From: Prevotellaceae bacterium | Lineage (GTDB): Bacteria; Bacteroidota; Bacteroidia; Bacteroidales; UBA932 | Direction of reading: 5' to 3' | NCBI GenBank assembly: GCA_031279695.1 | Contig: JAITIA010000182.1 | Location: forward strand, 1 to 36,428 | Length of the DNA: 36,428 nucleotides | Shown here: piece by piece, positions 1 through 7,574 of the stretch | Layout of the letters: each line of letters begins with the position of its first letter | Position numbering within the stretch: the stretch's first letter is position 1 | Position numbers and translations under genes: made by a program | The notes under the pieces: generated by a model | Seen by the model: only the letters and a program-made list of their open reading frames with translations | What the model was told of the DNA's origin: nothing | The model's database searches: none

Positions 1-130
1 CCGTAGGGACGGAATGTGGAATTTGTTGATTTAATGTGCAGTCCCTGCGGGACTTGGGCTACGTGGCGGGGTCGCTGCCGGAGGCTAAAGCCACCGGTTA
101 ATAAAGTGTCGTCCCTGCGGGACTTTGCAG
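1..130 (+). repeat. Palindromic intergenic repeat, left-end copy
   Basis: Two hairpins define the unit. Hairpin A is CCGGAGGCTAAAGCCACCGG (78-97), a stem with one A/A mismatch. The spacer TTAATAAAGTG follows, then hairpin B, GTCCCTGCGGGAC (111-123). A second hairpin B at 41-53, preceded by a degraded spacer, suggests a partial tandem unit. The same unit occurs inverted at the right end (about 36351-36428), and a diverged version lies near 8696-8736. No protein-coding signal is seen. The layout resembles REP-type elements, but I cannot name a family. Confidence 0.7.
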
Positions 131-159
131 ATATGCCATTTTTTCGAGTTTTCGGACAA

Positions 160-179
160 ACACTACATAGTGTCTTTTT
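160..179 (+). terminator. Possible terminator hairpin left of the first gene
   Basis: ACACTA (160-165) and TAGTGT (168-173) can pair and are followed by CTTTTT on the plus strand. The two-base loop would have to open by a base pair or two. This could end transcription entering from the left. It is short and AT-rich, so support is weak. Confidence 0.25.
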
Positions 180-242
180 CTGACAATTAAGGAGCGTAAA
201 GTTTAGTATGTTTCCCTATGAAAGTTACGGTATTTCACTCCG

Positions 243-1181
243 TTAAAACTCGATATATGGAATTATTTTTTTCAGTTGTTCTTCTGTCAGGATTTTTTCT
301 GTGAGCAATTCGTCTGAGGATGTGATTTTTATCTTGAATTTGCGATATTTGGCTATGCTTTTGGCAAGATAGTTTCGGATATATGGATGTTTGGCGAGGT
401 CGGCTTCGGCAATTTCGTTGATTTTGATACGTTTGATTTGCGAAATATCTACCGTTATCTGCTTGCTGAACAGTTCAAAACGGGCAGTATCGACGCCTTT
501 GATTTCCATCAGTTGTTCGGGAGCGTAAAATCCGCCGAGTTTGTTGCGATATTCCACAATTCGCTGAGCGTAGTACGAGCCTATTCCTTTCAATTTTTGC
601 AACATAGCGGTATCGGCAGTATTCAATTCAACCATCAGAAGCGTTTTTTCGGGAAACTGTTTTTCGACTGTGCCGGCTGGTTTTGTTTCAAATTTTTTCT
701 GTTCCGTTTCCTTTTCCTTCGGTTTGAATTTGCCGCCCGATTCAGCAAATTTGCGACGGTCTTCATTTTTGATGTCAATATATTGATACAGACGCTCGAA
801 CATTGCCTCCGAAACGGCGTAAGAGCGTCCAAAACCTTCGCGATTGTAGAATTTGCCACCGCTTTTGCGGTATTTAATGATGCTTCGCGCCTGTGCTGGC
901 GAAAATCCCAACAAAACCAACGATGCGGAATCGATTGTGTTTGGGTCAAAGACAAAAAGACTGTCGTTCTGTTGTTTATCCATTTTTTTCATTTCTGCCA
1001 AAAAAACATCTAATTCCTTTTTCAGATGTTCAGTTTCGTCAGCCATAAACTCGTTATTTTCAGGAAAAAACTGCGGTGTAACGATAACAGCAAACAAAAT
1101 GACAATCAGAGCGGTTGTCCCCAGTCGGTCGGAACTGGAAAAAGCGAATAAATCCCTGAAAAACGATTTGAATCTGGACAT
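243..1181 (-). CDS. Membrane-anchored helix-hairpin-helix (ComEA-like) protein
   Basis: This 312-residue protein has a short cytoplasmic start, one membrane segment (about 21-38) and a charged linker. Three helix-hairpin-helix modules follow, at about 78-136, 185-243 and 253-312. The second carries the classic ELNTAD...LKGIG...AQRIVEYR pattern of ComEA-type DNA-binding domains; the first (DPNTIDSASL, LGFSPAQARSII) is similar. A lysine/glutamate-rich linker (145-180) separates modules one and two. The modules suggest sequence-independent DNA binding on the periplasmic or cytoplasmic side of the inner membrane. A role in DNA uptake is possible, but ComEA itself is much shorter, so I do not assign it. 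It is the last gene of the probable kdgK-led operon, 14 bp after the kinase fusion gene. Confidence 0.85.
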   Translation of the reverse strand: MSRFKSFFRDLFAFSSSDRLGTTALIVILFAVIVTPQFFPENNEFMADETEHLKKELDVFLAEMKKMDKQQNDSLFVFDPNTIDSASLVLLGFSPAQARSIIKYRKSGGKFYNREGFGRSYAVSEAMFERLYQYIDIKNEDRRKFAESGGKFKPKEKETEQKKFETKPAGTVEKQFPEKTLLMVELNTADTAMLQKLKGIGSYYAQRIVEYRNKLGGFYAPEQLMEIKGVDTARFELFSKQITVDISQIKRIKINEIAEADLAKHPYIRNYLAKSIAKYRKFKIKITSSDELLTEKILTEEQLKKIIPYIEF

Positions 1182-1195
1182 TACGGCTTAAATGG

Positions 1196-2860
1196 TTAAT
1201 AGTTAAAACTGCTTTTTCCGATAAATTCTCTCAAAATCGAAGTTGGCGGAATTGTTTTTTCGTCAGCCGTATCAATTTGTTCAAAATAACTGATAAATTT
1301 CAGCAGTCGAAGGGCTTCCACACGTTCGGGCTTTGAAGGCGGAATTTTCCGCAAAAGAGGCTCGGCATATTTGCGCAAAATCGACAACTCGTAGAGCAAC
1401 GACGAATTGAACATGACGTCGGCATTTTCCTGATAGGGAAAAATATTGCGGTCTTCGCCGTTGCGTACACTTTGCCAGCGACTTATGGTGTCGGCGGCGG
1501 AATATCCGCGAGTGGCGGCGTCGCGCACAATACGGCGTATCAGCCGGTTGTCGGTGGTTGGTATTCTGTTGTTTTCATCAACCGAAACTGAGGTCAGCGC
1601 CGAAGCGTAAATGCGAAACAGTTTGCTGTGGGGAATCGAATGTATCAGAGCCGGATTCAAGCCGTGAATGCCTTCGATTATCAGAATATCGTTTTCGTCA
1701 ATTCGCATTGTTTTGTCTGTAAACGAGCGTTTTCCGGCAATAAAATCGAAGCGTGGCAAACGCACTTCTTTACCTTCGAGCAGGTCGGTCAATTGCGAAT
1801 TGAATAGGTCGATGTCAATTGCATACAACGATTCAAAATCGTAGTTTCCGTTTTCGTCTTTAGGGGTTTGTTCCCTGTTTACAAAGTAGTTATCGAGTTC
1901 GATTGTATGGGGACGTTTTTTTGCAACCTGCAATTGAACGGCGATACGTTTTGCCGACGTCGTTTTCCCGCTCGACGAGGGTCCGGAAATGAGAACTATT
2001 TGATTTCCACGTTCTACAATCATATCGGCAATGCTGGCATATTTTTTTTCGTGGAGCGCTTCATTGACCTGAATCAGGCTGGCAACCCGTCCGTTTTGAA
2101 TTTCTCTGTTGATGTTTCCAATCGACTTAGCGCCAAGTATTTCGTTCCACTCCTTGTGTTCTTGAAATATTTGTAACATTTTATTTTGAATTACAAATTC
2201 CTGCAATTTGTCGGCATTGTCGGGTTTGGGCAACATCAACAGAACTCCCTGATAATATGCAGTTAAACCGAATGTTTTCAAATATCCGGTCGAATAAACC
2301 AGAGGTCCGTAGAAATGGTCGGCAAAACCGTTGAGCCAATACACCGAAGTGTGAAATTTTTCCTTAGTTTCGAGCAACAGGGCTTTTTCGTCGTAACCGG
2401 CACTGCGAAACATTGTTATGGCTTCGGAGGTCGCGATTTTTGTTTTTGAAAATGGCAAATCTTTCTTAACAAGTTCATGCATACAAGTTTCGATCCTGTT
2501 TATATCGGATATTTCCAGCGGTTTACTATTTGCTATTTCGCAGTAAAGTCCTTTGGATACAGAATGTTGCACCGACAGTTTGCGCCCCGGCAGTATTTCT
2601 TTCACCGCAACCTGCAACAAAAAAGTCAGTGAACGGATATATGTTCGCATTCCGTCGGGGTGGCTTAGGTCGATAAACTCCACAATTTTAGGATTATAAA
2701 CCTGATATCCGAGTTCTTTCAGTTCGTTGTTTACAATTGCCGCCATGACCTGTGTTTTCAACGCCGGTCGAATGAGGCTATATATCTCATACAGAGTTGT
2801 TCCGGCATTACAAGCGTGAATTGTTCCCGTATTGACACAAGTGATTTCTATTTCATTCAT
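1196..2860 (-). CDS. ThrRS-like N-terminus fused to a uridine-kinase-type P-loop kinase
   Basis: The 554-residue protein has two halves. Residues 1-65 resemble a TGS domain. Residues 66-200 resemble the second additional domain of threonyl-tRNA synthetase (pattern IRSLTFLLQVAVKEILPG, then GLYCEI and a long helix). The first histidine of that domain's zinc/editing motif is not evident. The C-terminal half is a phosphoribulokinase/uridine-kinase P-loop domain with Walker A GPSSSGKT (293-300), a conserved ELDNYF (321-326) and Walker B-like ILIIEGIHGLNP (392-403). Similar fusions are annotated as nucleoside kinases in Bacteroidetes and Clostridia; the substrate is inferred as uridine/cytidine but not shown. 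It lies 7 bp after the barrel gene, consistent with one operon. Confidence 0.85.
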   Translation of the reverse strand: MNEIEITCVNTGTIHACNAGTTLYEIYSLIRPALKTQVMAAIVNNELKELGYQVYNPKIVEFIDLSHPDGMRTYIRSLTFLLQVAVKEILPGRKLSVQHSVSKGLYCEIANSKPLEISDINRIETCMHELVKKDLPFSKTKIATSEAITMFRSAGYDEKALLLETKEKFHTSVYWLNGFADHFYGPLVYSTGYLKTFGLTAYYQGVLLMLPKPDNADKLQEFVIQNKMLQIFQEHKEWNEILGAKSIGNINREIQNGRVASLIQVNEALHEKKYASIADMIVERGNQIVLISGPSSSGKTTSAKRIAVQLQVAKKRPHTIELDNYFVNREQTPKDENGNYDFESLYAIDIDLFNSQLTDLLEGKEVRLPRFDFIAGKRSFTDKTMRIDENDILIIEGIHGLNPALIHSIPHSKLFRIYASALTSVSVDENNRIPTTDNRLIRRIVRDAATRGYSAADTISRWQSVRNGEDRNIFPYQENADVMFNSSLLYELSILRKYAEPLLRKIPPSKPERVEALRLLKFISYFEQIDTADEKTIPPTSILREFIGKSSFNY

Positions 2861-2867
2861 ATATATA

Positions 2868-3788
2868 TTATTTTTTATTCTTATTCAACAGTTTAGCAAA
2901 TTTATACGACAAGGCTGCCTGTGGGCTGTAGCCCAGCGCTTCGTGCCACGAAAAGGCAACGTCCAATTGCAGATTTCCAATTGTCCATCCAACGCCAAAA
3001 CACATTTCTACCGGATTGAATGATACGCCCGTGCGTAAACACATGTTTTTGAACATTGTATATTCGCCACCAATGCGTGGAATAAATTCGCCCGTCTGCT
3101 CTTTTTCAAATTCCGATACCAGAAACAGCCTCTCGGTTTTATAACCTGCTCCAATTGTAAATATCAATGGCACAGATATTTCGTTTCTCGAATTAAGTTT
3201 CGAGAGAGTAGGATTAAAAATATGCGCACCGATAAATATATTTGTCAAAGGTTCGGCAATTAAGCCTATTTCGCCAGTAAAAGCGTATAAATCAGGATAT
3301 CCGCTGCCAAAACTCAGCAGGTGATAATTGAAATGAACGCCAAGCGAGAGTTTTTTTGCAAGTTGTTTCCCGTATCCTGCGCCAATGCGCGTTTCGCCGT
3401 AACTCTCTATTCCTGTGTGCGCAATATCGACGCCGACAGTGCCTGTCAGCGCCGGCGCAGCAAATGCTCCGGAACTGACGCCTATCTGATTTATCTGAAA
3501 ACGGTTTTCGTAATTTACGCCAACCGTCATTTCGTCGATAGCAGCCAGCGCCGCCTGATTATTGTAAACCGCCCAAACATCGACATTCAAAAGTCCGTTG
3601 CGCCCAAGTCCCTCTGCTTTTGCGCCTTTGGGAAAAAGATACAGACCTCCGTCGGCGTGCAAACGGGGCGGCACGCCGAAAAAACAGAGCATAACAAAAA
3701 TCCCCGACAGGCAAAACGCGGTTTGGCTGAATGGCGATATTCTGTTCAGCTTCTGTCTTTTGTCTGTTTCATCGTTGGCGGCGTTCAA
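2868..3788 (-). CDS. Predicted outer-membrane beta-barrel protein (PorV/UPF0164-like)
   Basis: I chose the TTG at 3788 because the frame has a stop nine codons upstream and no ATG before the signal peptide. The N-terminus (KRQKLNR, then a hydrophobic stretch, then LHA-DGG) is a signal peptide ending near residue 46. The mature part begins with GAKAEGLGRNG and VYNNQAALA, echoing the GAR..GMGG and WNPA.LA start of PorV/UPF0164-type barrels. Alternating strands (GVGVD, GAGYGK, SLGVHFNYHL) continue to the end, where SYKF sits before a basic tail. It is 13 bp after the coiled-coil membrane protein gene. An outer-membrane location is inferred; a role in type IX secretion is possible but not supported by nearby por genes. 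Confidence 0.7.
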   Translation of the reverse strand: MNAANDETDKRQKLNRISPFSQTAFCLSGIFVMLCFFGVPPRLHADGGLYLFPKGAKAEGLGRNGLLNVDVWAVYNNQAALAAIDEMTVGVNYENRFQINQIGVSSGAFAAPALTGTVGVDIAHTGIESYGETRIGAGYGKQLAKKLSLGVHFNYHLLSFGSGYPDLYAFTGEIGLIAEPLTNIFIGAHIFNPTLSKLNSRNEISVPLIFTIGAGYKTERLFLVSEFEKEQTGEFIPRIGGEYTMFKNMCLRTGVSFNPVEMCFGVGWTIGNLQLDVAFSWHEALGYSPQAALSYKFAKLLNKNKK

Positions 3789-3801
3789 TGTTCTATTGTA
3801 T

Positions 3802-4764
3802 TTATTTGAGAATCAGAGGCGCTGCGCCAACATACATGCCGTCGAGGTACACTTCAATGTTAAACGTTCCCGAAAGGAAGTCTTTGTCCTTGTAAAATAC
3901 GCAAACTTCCAAATCTTCGCCTGCATATTCCACCTCTCTTGTTGCCGAATAAATCATTTGAGGACCGCCGCCCGATGGCGTGAAAACATTGGTAACCGAC
4001 TGTGTTAGAAGGCTTCCGTCCGGCGATTTTATTCTTATATAAATCGTTCGCGAGCCTCTTTTGGCTATACTGTTTTCTATCAGCGTCAAACACACTTTGA
4101 ACTGTTCTGCCTGTCGCGCTCGGTTGGTAGTTTTTTCCCTGCTGGTCAGCGCAATAGCCGCAATATCGCGAGTTTTCAATTCTCCGCCTTTTTCGACCAT
4201 TGAGGTCAGAGCGCTTTTGTCCTTCGACAATTGTTCCTGCTGCTGTTTCAACTTGGTGATTTCCGAATCCTGTTTGGTGGTTTTGGCTTTCAATGCTTTG
4301 TTTTCCACGCTCAACGAATCGATTTGACGGACATAACCCGTCAGCAGAGATTTCAAATTGCCAATTTCCTTTTCAAATTGCCGTATTTTTGCTCTGTTCG
4401 ACGCTTCGGTTTTTTTGATTTTATCCATCAGTGCGTCAATTTTCTTACGCTCGGTAGTTAATTGAGCATTAAGGGTATCGTTACCTGTTTTCAGCACTTC
4501 ATAATCGCCTTTGAGTTGGGTTAAATCGTTAATTACCTCCTGTTTTTCCTGTGCTGCAATCGACAAGTCTTCCTTCGACTGTTGCATTATCGAGTAAATG
4601 TAAACAATGGCAGCAACTAAGGCAACTACCAGAATAACAGTAACTGCCTGAAGGGTTTTCACTGTTCCGCCTTTTTTTGACGGTGGAACTGGCGGAGGCA
4701 AAAGCCCTGAACCCTTGTGCATTGAACTTCCCGGATTTCCCGGATTTATTGGATTATTTTCCAT
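3802..4764 (-). CDS. Single-pass membrane protein with long coiled coil and C-terminal beta domain
   Basis: The 320-residue protein has a proline/glycine-rich cytoplasmic tail (1-35) and one membrane helix (about 38-60). A long coiled coil follows (about 65-195), rich in Lys, Glu, Gln and Leu heptads. The C-terminal domain of about 115 residues (from IAAIALTSREK) looks beta-sandwich-like: ...IYIRIKSPDGSLL... and ...FNIEVYLDGMYVG. The layout would span the periplasm from the inner membrane. It lies between a GldA-type ATPase gene (38 bp) and an outer-membrane barrel gene (13 bp), so a joint envelope role is a reasonable guess. I recognise the shape as a recurrent Bacteroidetes hypothetical protein but know no function. 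Confidence 0.75.
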   Translation of the reverse strand: MENNPINPGNPGSSMHKGSGLLPPPVPPSKKGGTVKTLQAVTVILVVALVAAIVYIYSIMQQSKEDLSIAAQEKQEVINDLTQLKGDYEVLKTGNDTLNAQLTTERKKIDALMDKIKKTEASNRAKIRQFEKEIGNLKSLLTGYVRQIDSLSVENKALKAKTTKQDSEITKLKQQQEQLSKDKSALTSMVEKGGELKTRDIAAIALTSREKTTNRARQAEQFKVCLTLIENSIAKRGSRTIYIRIKSPDGSLLTQSVTNVFTPSGGGPQMIYSATREVEYAGEDLEVCVFYKDKDFLSGTFNIEVYLDGMYVGAAPLILK

Positions 4765-4802
4765 GACCTGTGTTTAAAATTTATCTGTTATGTAATAATT
4801 TT

Positions 4803-5705
4803 TTATTTAGTAAGCAATCGGAATACATCTTCGAGCCGCTGTTCTTTTTGTTGCATCGATATTATTGTCAAGCCTTTAGCGACTGCCCATCTGAACAGTT
4901 CGGCTCTGACGTCTCGATTGTTGCATCCTTTGACGAGAATTTTTCCGGTTTCGGTCAAATCGGCTTTTTCAACAAAATCGGCGTTTATAAATATCTCATT
5001 ATCAACTTTTTCGAGAAATTCCAGTTCGGTAATTCTACCGGAGGCTTGCATTTTCAGTTCGGAAGTAACGCCGTCGGCAACAATTTCTCCATTGTTGATA
5101 ATGATGATTTTGTCGCAAATTGCTTCAACTTCTTGCATGATATGCGACGAAAGCATTACGGTTTTTTCCTTGCCCGTTTCTTTTATCAGATTGCGAATTT
5201 CGATAATCTGATTGGGATCCAGCCCCGTAGTTGGTTCGTCGAGTATCAGTACTTCCGGATTGTGAAGCAAATTTTTGGCAAGCCCCACCCTTTGTTTGTA
5301 GCCTTTCGACAAATTGCCGATTTTTTTCTTCTGTTCCTGCGCCAAACCTGTCATTTCTATTACTTTATGCACGGCTTTCTGCTTTTCCCGAACTTTGTAT
5401 ATCGAGGCTGTCATATCAAGAAATTCCCGCACATACATATCGGCATAAAGCGGATTATGTTCAGGCAAATAGCCCACAATTTTTTTTACTTTACCGGGAT
5501 ATGCAAGCACGTCCATACCATTGATTTCCGCACGTCCGGCAGAAGGGCTGATCAAGCCCGACAGGATTTTCATCATTGTAGATTTTCCTGCGCCGTTGGG
5601 TCCCAGAAAACCGGTAACGCCTACGCCTTCAACGTTGAAAGAGATATTTTTCAACACTTTTTGCCTGCCGTAATATTTATCCAGATTTTTGACGCTAATA
5701 GACAT
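4803..5705 (-). CDS. gldA: ABC transporter ATP-binding protein, GldA type
   Basis: The 300-residue ATPase has Walker A GPNGAGKST (35-43), signature LSKGYKQR (132-139) and Walker B VLILDEP (152-158). The segment PEHNPLYADMYVREFL (81-96) is typical of GldA-family proteins. Residues 220-300 form a C-terminal extension ending LEDVFRLL, common in ABC-2 drug/lipid exporters. GldA works with the permeases GldF and GldG in flavobacterial gliding, yet neither is in this window. In Bacteroidales the label reflects sequence family, not proven gliding. It sits 19 bp after kdgK and 38 bp before the coiled-coil gene, so it is likely transcribed from the promoter at 6844. Confidence 0.8.
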   Translation of the reverse strand: MSISVKNLDKYYGRQKVLKNISFNVEGVGVTGFLGPNGAGKSTMMKILSGLISPSAGRAEINGMDVLAYPGKVKKIVGYLPEHNPLYADMYVREFLDMTASIYKVREKQKAVHKVIEMTGLAQEQKKKIGNLSKGYKQRVGLAKNLLHNPEVLILDEPTTGLDPNQIIEIRNLIKETGKEKTVMLSSHIMQEVEAICDKIIIINNGEIVADGVTSELKMQASGRITELEFLEKVDNEIFINADFVEKADLTETGKILVKGCNNRDVRAELFRWAVAKGLTIISMQQKEQRLEDVFRLLTK

Positions 5706-5724
5706 AATTCAATCAATCAACAAA

Positions 5725-6765
5725 TTATCTCGACACTCTGCCCGATCCGTCGCCTTTGAGAAGGTTTTCAACTTCGGCAACCGTTACAAGGTTAAAATCG
5801 CCATACACAGTATGTTTCAGGCACGAGGCGGCAACGGCAAATTCCAGAGCCTTTTGGTCGTCGTCGGGGTATGTCAGTAAACCGTAAATCAAACCGCCCA
5901 TGAACGAATCGCCACCGCCAACACGATCAACTATATGTGTAATATCGTATCGTTTAGACTGATACAGTCGTCCGTCGGCATACAGACAGCCGCCCCAGGT
6001 GTTGTGATTGGCGTTAATTGAGCCGCGAAGCGTGATTATCACCTTTTTTGCCTGCGGAAAGCGGGCAATCAGTTGAGTACATACCGATTCAAAATCTGCG
6101 GCATCCACTTCGCCGCCTGTGTGCGCCACATCGAAGTTTTCGGGTTTTATGCCGAATACTTTTTCTGCGTCTTCCTCGTTGCCAAGTATAATATCGCAAT
6201 ATTCAACTAATTGCGGCATTACTTCGGATGCTGTTTTTCCGTATTTCCAAAGATTTTTACGGTAATTCAAATCGGTGGAAACCGTTATTCCCTTTTTGCG
6301 TGCAACTTTCAGAGCCTCAAGGCAAACATCGGCAGCGCCCTGCGAAATGGCAGGCGTGATGCCCGTCCAGTGAAACCAGCCGGCATTTTCAAAAACGCTG
6401 TCCCAGTCAATCATTCCGGGCGCAACCTCTGCGATGGCGGAATAAGCCCTGTCGTACACCACTTTCGAGGCACGTGCAACAGCGCCTGTTTCAAGAAAAT
6501 AGATGCCTACGCGATTGCCTCCGCGTACTATTTTATCTGTACCGACATTATATTTGCGAAGTTCGGAAATGCACCATTCCGCAATATCGTTTTTGGGGAG
6601 ACGGGTTACAAATTCGGTTGGTATTCCGTAATTTGCAAGCGATACGGCAACATTTGCCTCGCCGCCGCCAAAATTGGCGTTTAACTGTTTCGATTGGCTG
6701 AAACGGTCGTAGCCGGGAGTTGCCAGTCTTAGCATGATTTCTCCAAATGTAACTGCTTTTTTCAT
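5725..6765 (-). CDS. kdgK: 2-keto-3-deoxygluconate kinase (PfkB family)
   Basis: This 346-residue protein is a PfkB/ribokinase-family sugar kinase. The N-terminal signature NFGGGEANVAVSL (31-43) binds sugar. The C-terminal motif DRVGGGDSFMGG (280-291) holds the catalytic aspartate (D286) and anion hole. The start MKKAVTFGEIMLRLATPG and the sequence WFHWTGITPAIS match 2-dehydro-3-deoxygluconokinases, which phosphorylate KDG to KDPG in uronate breakdown. No KDPG aldolase lies next to it in this window. It is the first gene of a tightly spaced minus-strand run of six genes, and a phylum-type promoter lies about 80 bp upstream. Fructokinase is the main alternative. Confidence 0.85.
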   Translation of the reverse strand: MKKAVTFGEIMLRLATPGYDRFSQSKQLNANFGGGEANVAVSLANYGIPTEFVTRLPKNDIAEWCISELRKYNVGTDKIVRGGNRVGIYFLETGAVARASKVVYDRAYSAIAEVAPGMIDWDSVFENAGWFHWTGITPAISQGAADVCLEALKVARKKGITVSTDLNYRKNLWKYGKTASEVMPQLVEYCDIILGNEEDAEKVFGIKPENFDVAHTGGEVDAADFESVCTQLIARFPQAKKVIITLRGSINANHNTWGGCLYADGRLYQSKRYDITHIVDRVGGGDSFMGGLIYGLLTYPDDDQKALEFAVAASCLKHTVYGDFNLVTVAEVENLLKGDGSGRVSR

Positions 6766-6843
6766 TCTGATAACTAATTCTTAATCCTATAATTCTACTG
6801 TTATTAAATACTTTATATTTTATTTTCTTTATAAATTCAAAGC

Positions 6844-6852
6844 CCAAAGGTA
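6844..6852 (-). promoter_or_regulatory. Predicted promoter -7 box for the kdgK operon
   Basis: The minus strand reads TACCTTTGG, matching TAnnTTTG apart from the last base. It lies about 80 bp before the kdgK start, at the only clear -7 box in the 6766-6977 gap. Confidence 0.5.
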
Positions 6853-6977
6853 GAAACAATTTTTATTATTTTATATTTTTTTTTACAATATTATTTACAA
6901 TTCTGTATTTTGTTAAATCATTTTTCTTAAAATCAACCAAATATAACAATATTTGTTCAACTATTTTTCAAATTCCT

Positions 6978-7568
6978 TTATTTTCTGTACGCATTCAGAA
7001 TTTCGCCAATATACACTGTGTGAAAATCTCGATTGGGATATAACTTATTAACAATTGCCGTGTCGATAAATGCCGCAGAATCAATTGGTGCGGCGTAGAG
7101 TTTGCGACATTCAAAAATCATGTTTGCTTCGGCAAAAGCCACGCTGCCTTCGGGGGTTGCCATTGGCGTCAGCCCGGCTTCCTGCACCTTGTTTGTGTTG
7201 CGTCCCGATTTTGTTCCGCAGATTGTAAGCGCCTCACGGTAAGCATCATCGTAGAACGACAGCGTAAAAATGCTGTTGGCGTCAACAAATTCTTTGGTGT
7301 AGCGTTGCGGACGGATAAACACAATTGCCACATTTTTTTCCCAAAGATAACCCATTGATCCCCAACTGGCTGTCATTGTGTTAAATGCGGTCGTATCGCG
7401 TCCCGCAGTAATCAGCATCCAGTTGCTGATAAGTTTGGGTGCGCTGATGTTGATTCGTTCAATAGAAACTTTTCTAAATTCTTTCATTCCGTTGTTTGTT
7501 TTTTGCCGGTTGCCGCAAGCCATCATAAAAGCGCAGGCAATCAGGGCGATAAATATTATTTTTTTCAT
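6978..7568 (-). CDS. Flavin-reductase-domain protein with lipoprotein signal
   Basis: The 196-residue product starts with a typical lipoprotein signal, MKKIIFIALIACAFMMACGN, with Cys18 as the likely lipidated residue. The rest is a flavin reductase-like domain (flavoredoxin/DIM6-NTAB type). Typical segments are NWMLITAG, NTMTASWGSMGYLWEK and a middle IRPQRYTKEFVDANSIFTLSF. The domain binds FMN and uses reduced nicotinamide in known relatives, which are normally cytoplasmic. A periplasmic, membrane-tethered form would need another electron source. It follows the secreted unknown gene by 6 bp, so the two are likely co-transcribed. Confidence 0.82.
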   Translation of the reverse strand: MKKIIFIALIACAFMMACGNRQKTNNGMKEFRKVSIERINISAPKLISNWMLITAGRDTTAFNTMTASWGSMGYLWEKNVAIVFIRPQRYTKEFVDANSIFTLSFYDDAYREALTICGTKSGRNTNKVQEAGLTPMATPEGSVAFAEANMIFECRKLYAAPIDSAAFIDTAIVNKLYPNRDFHTVYIGEILNAYRK

Positions 7569-7574
7569 GTTTAT

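Noticed and set aside
4770-5759. 329-codon plus-strand frame
   Set aside because: It lies antisense to the GldA-type gene, whose Walker motifs are intact; the translation is rich in Phe, His and Cys with no motif.
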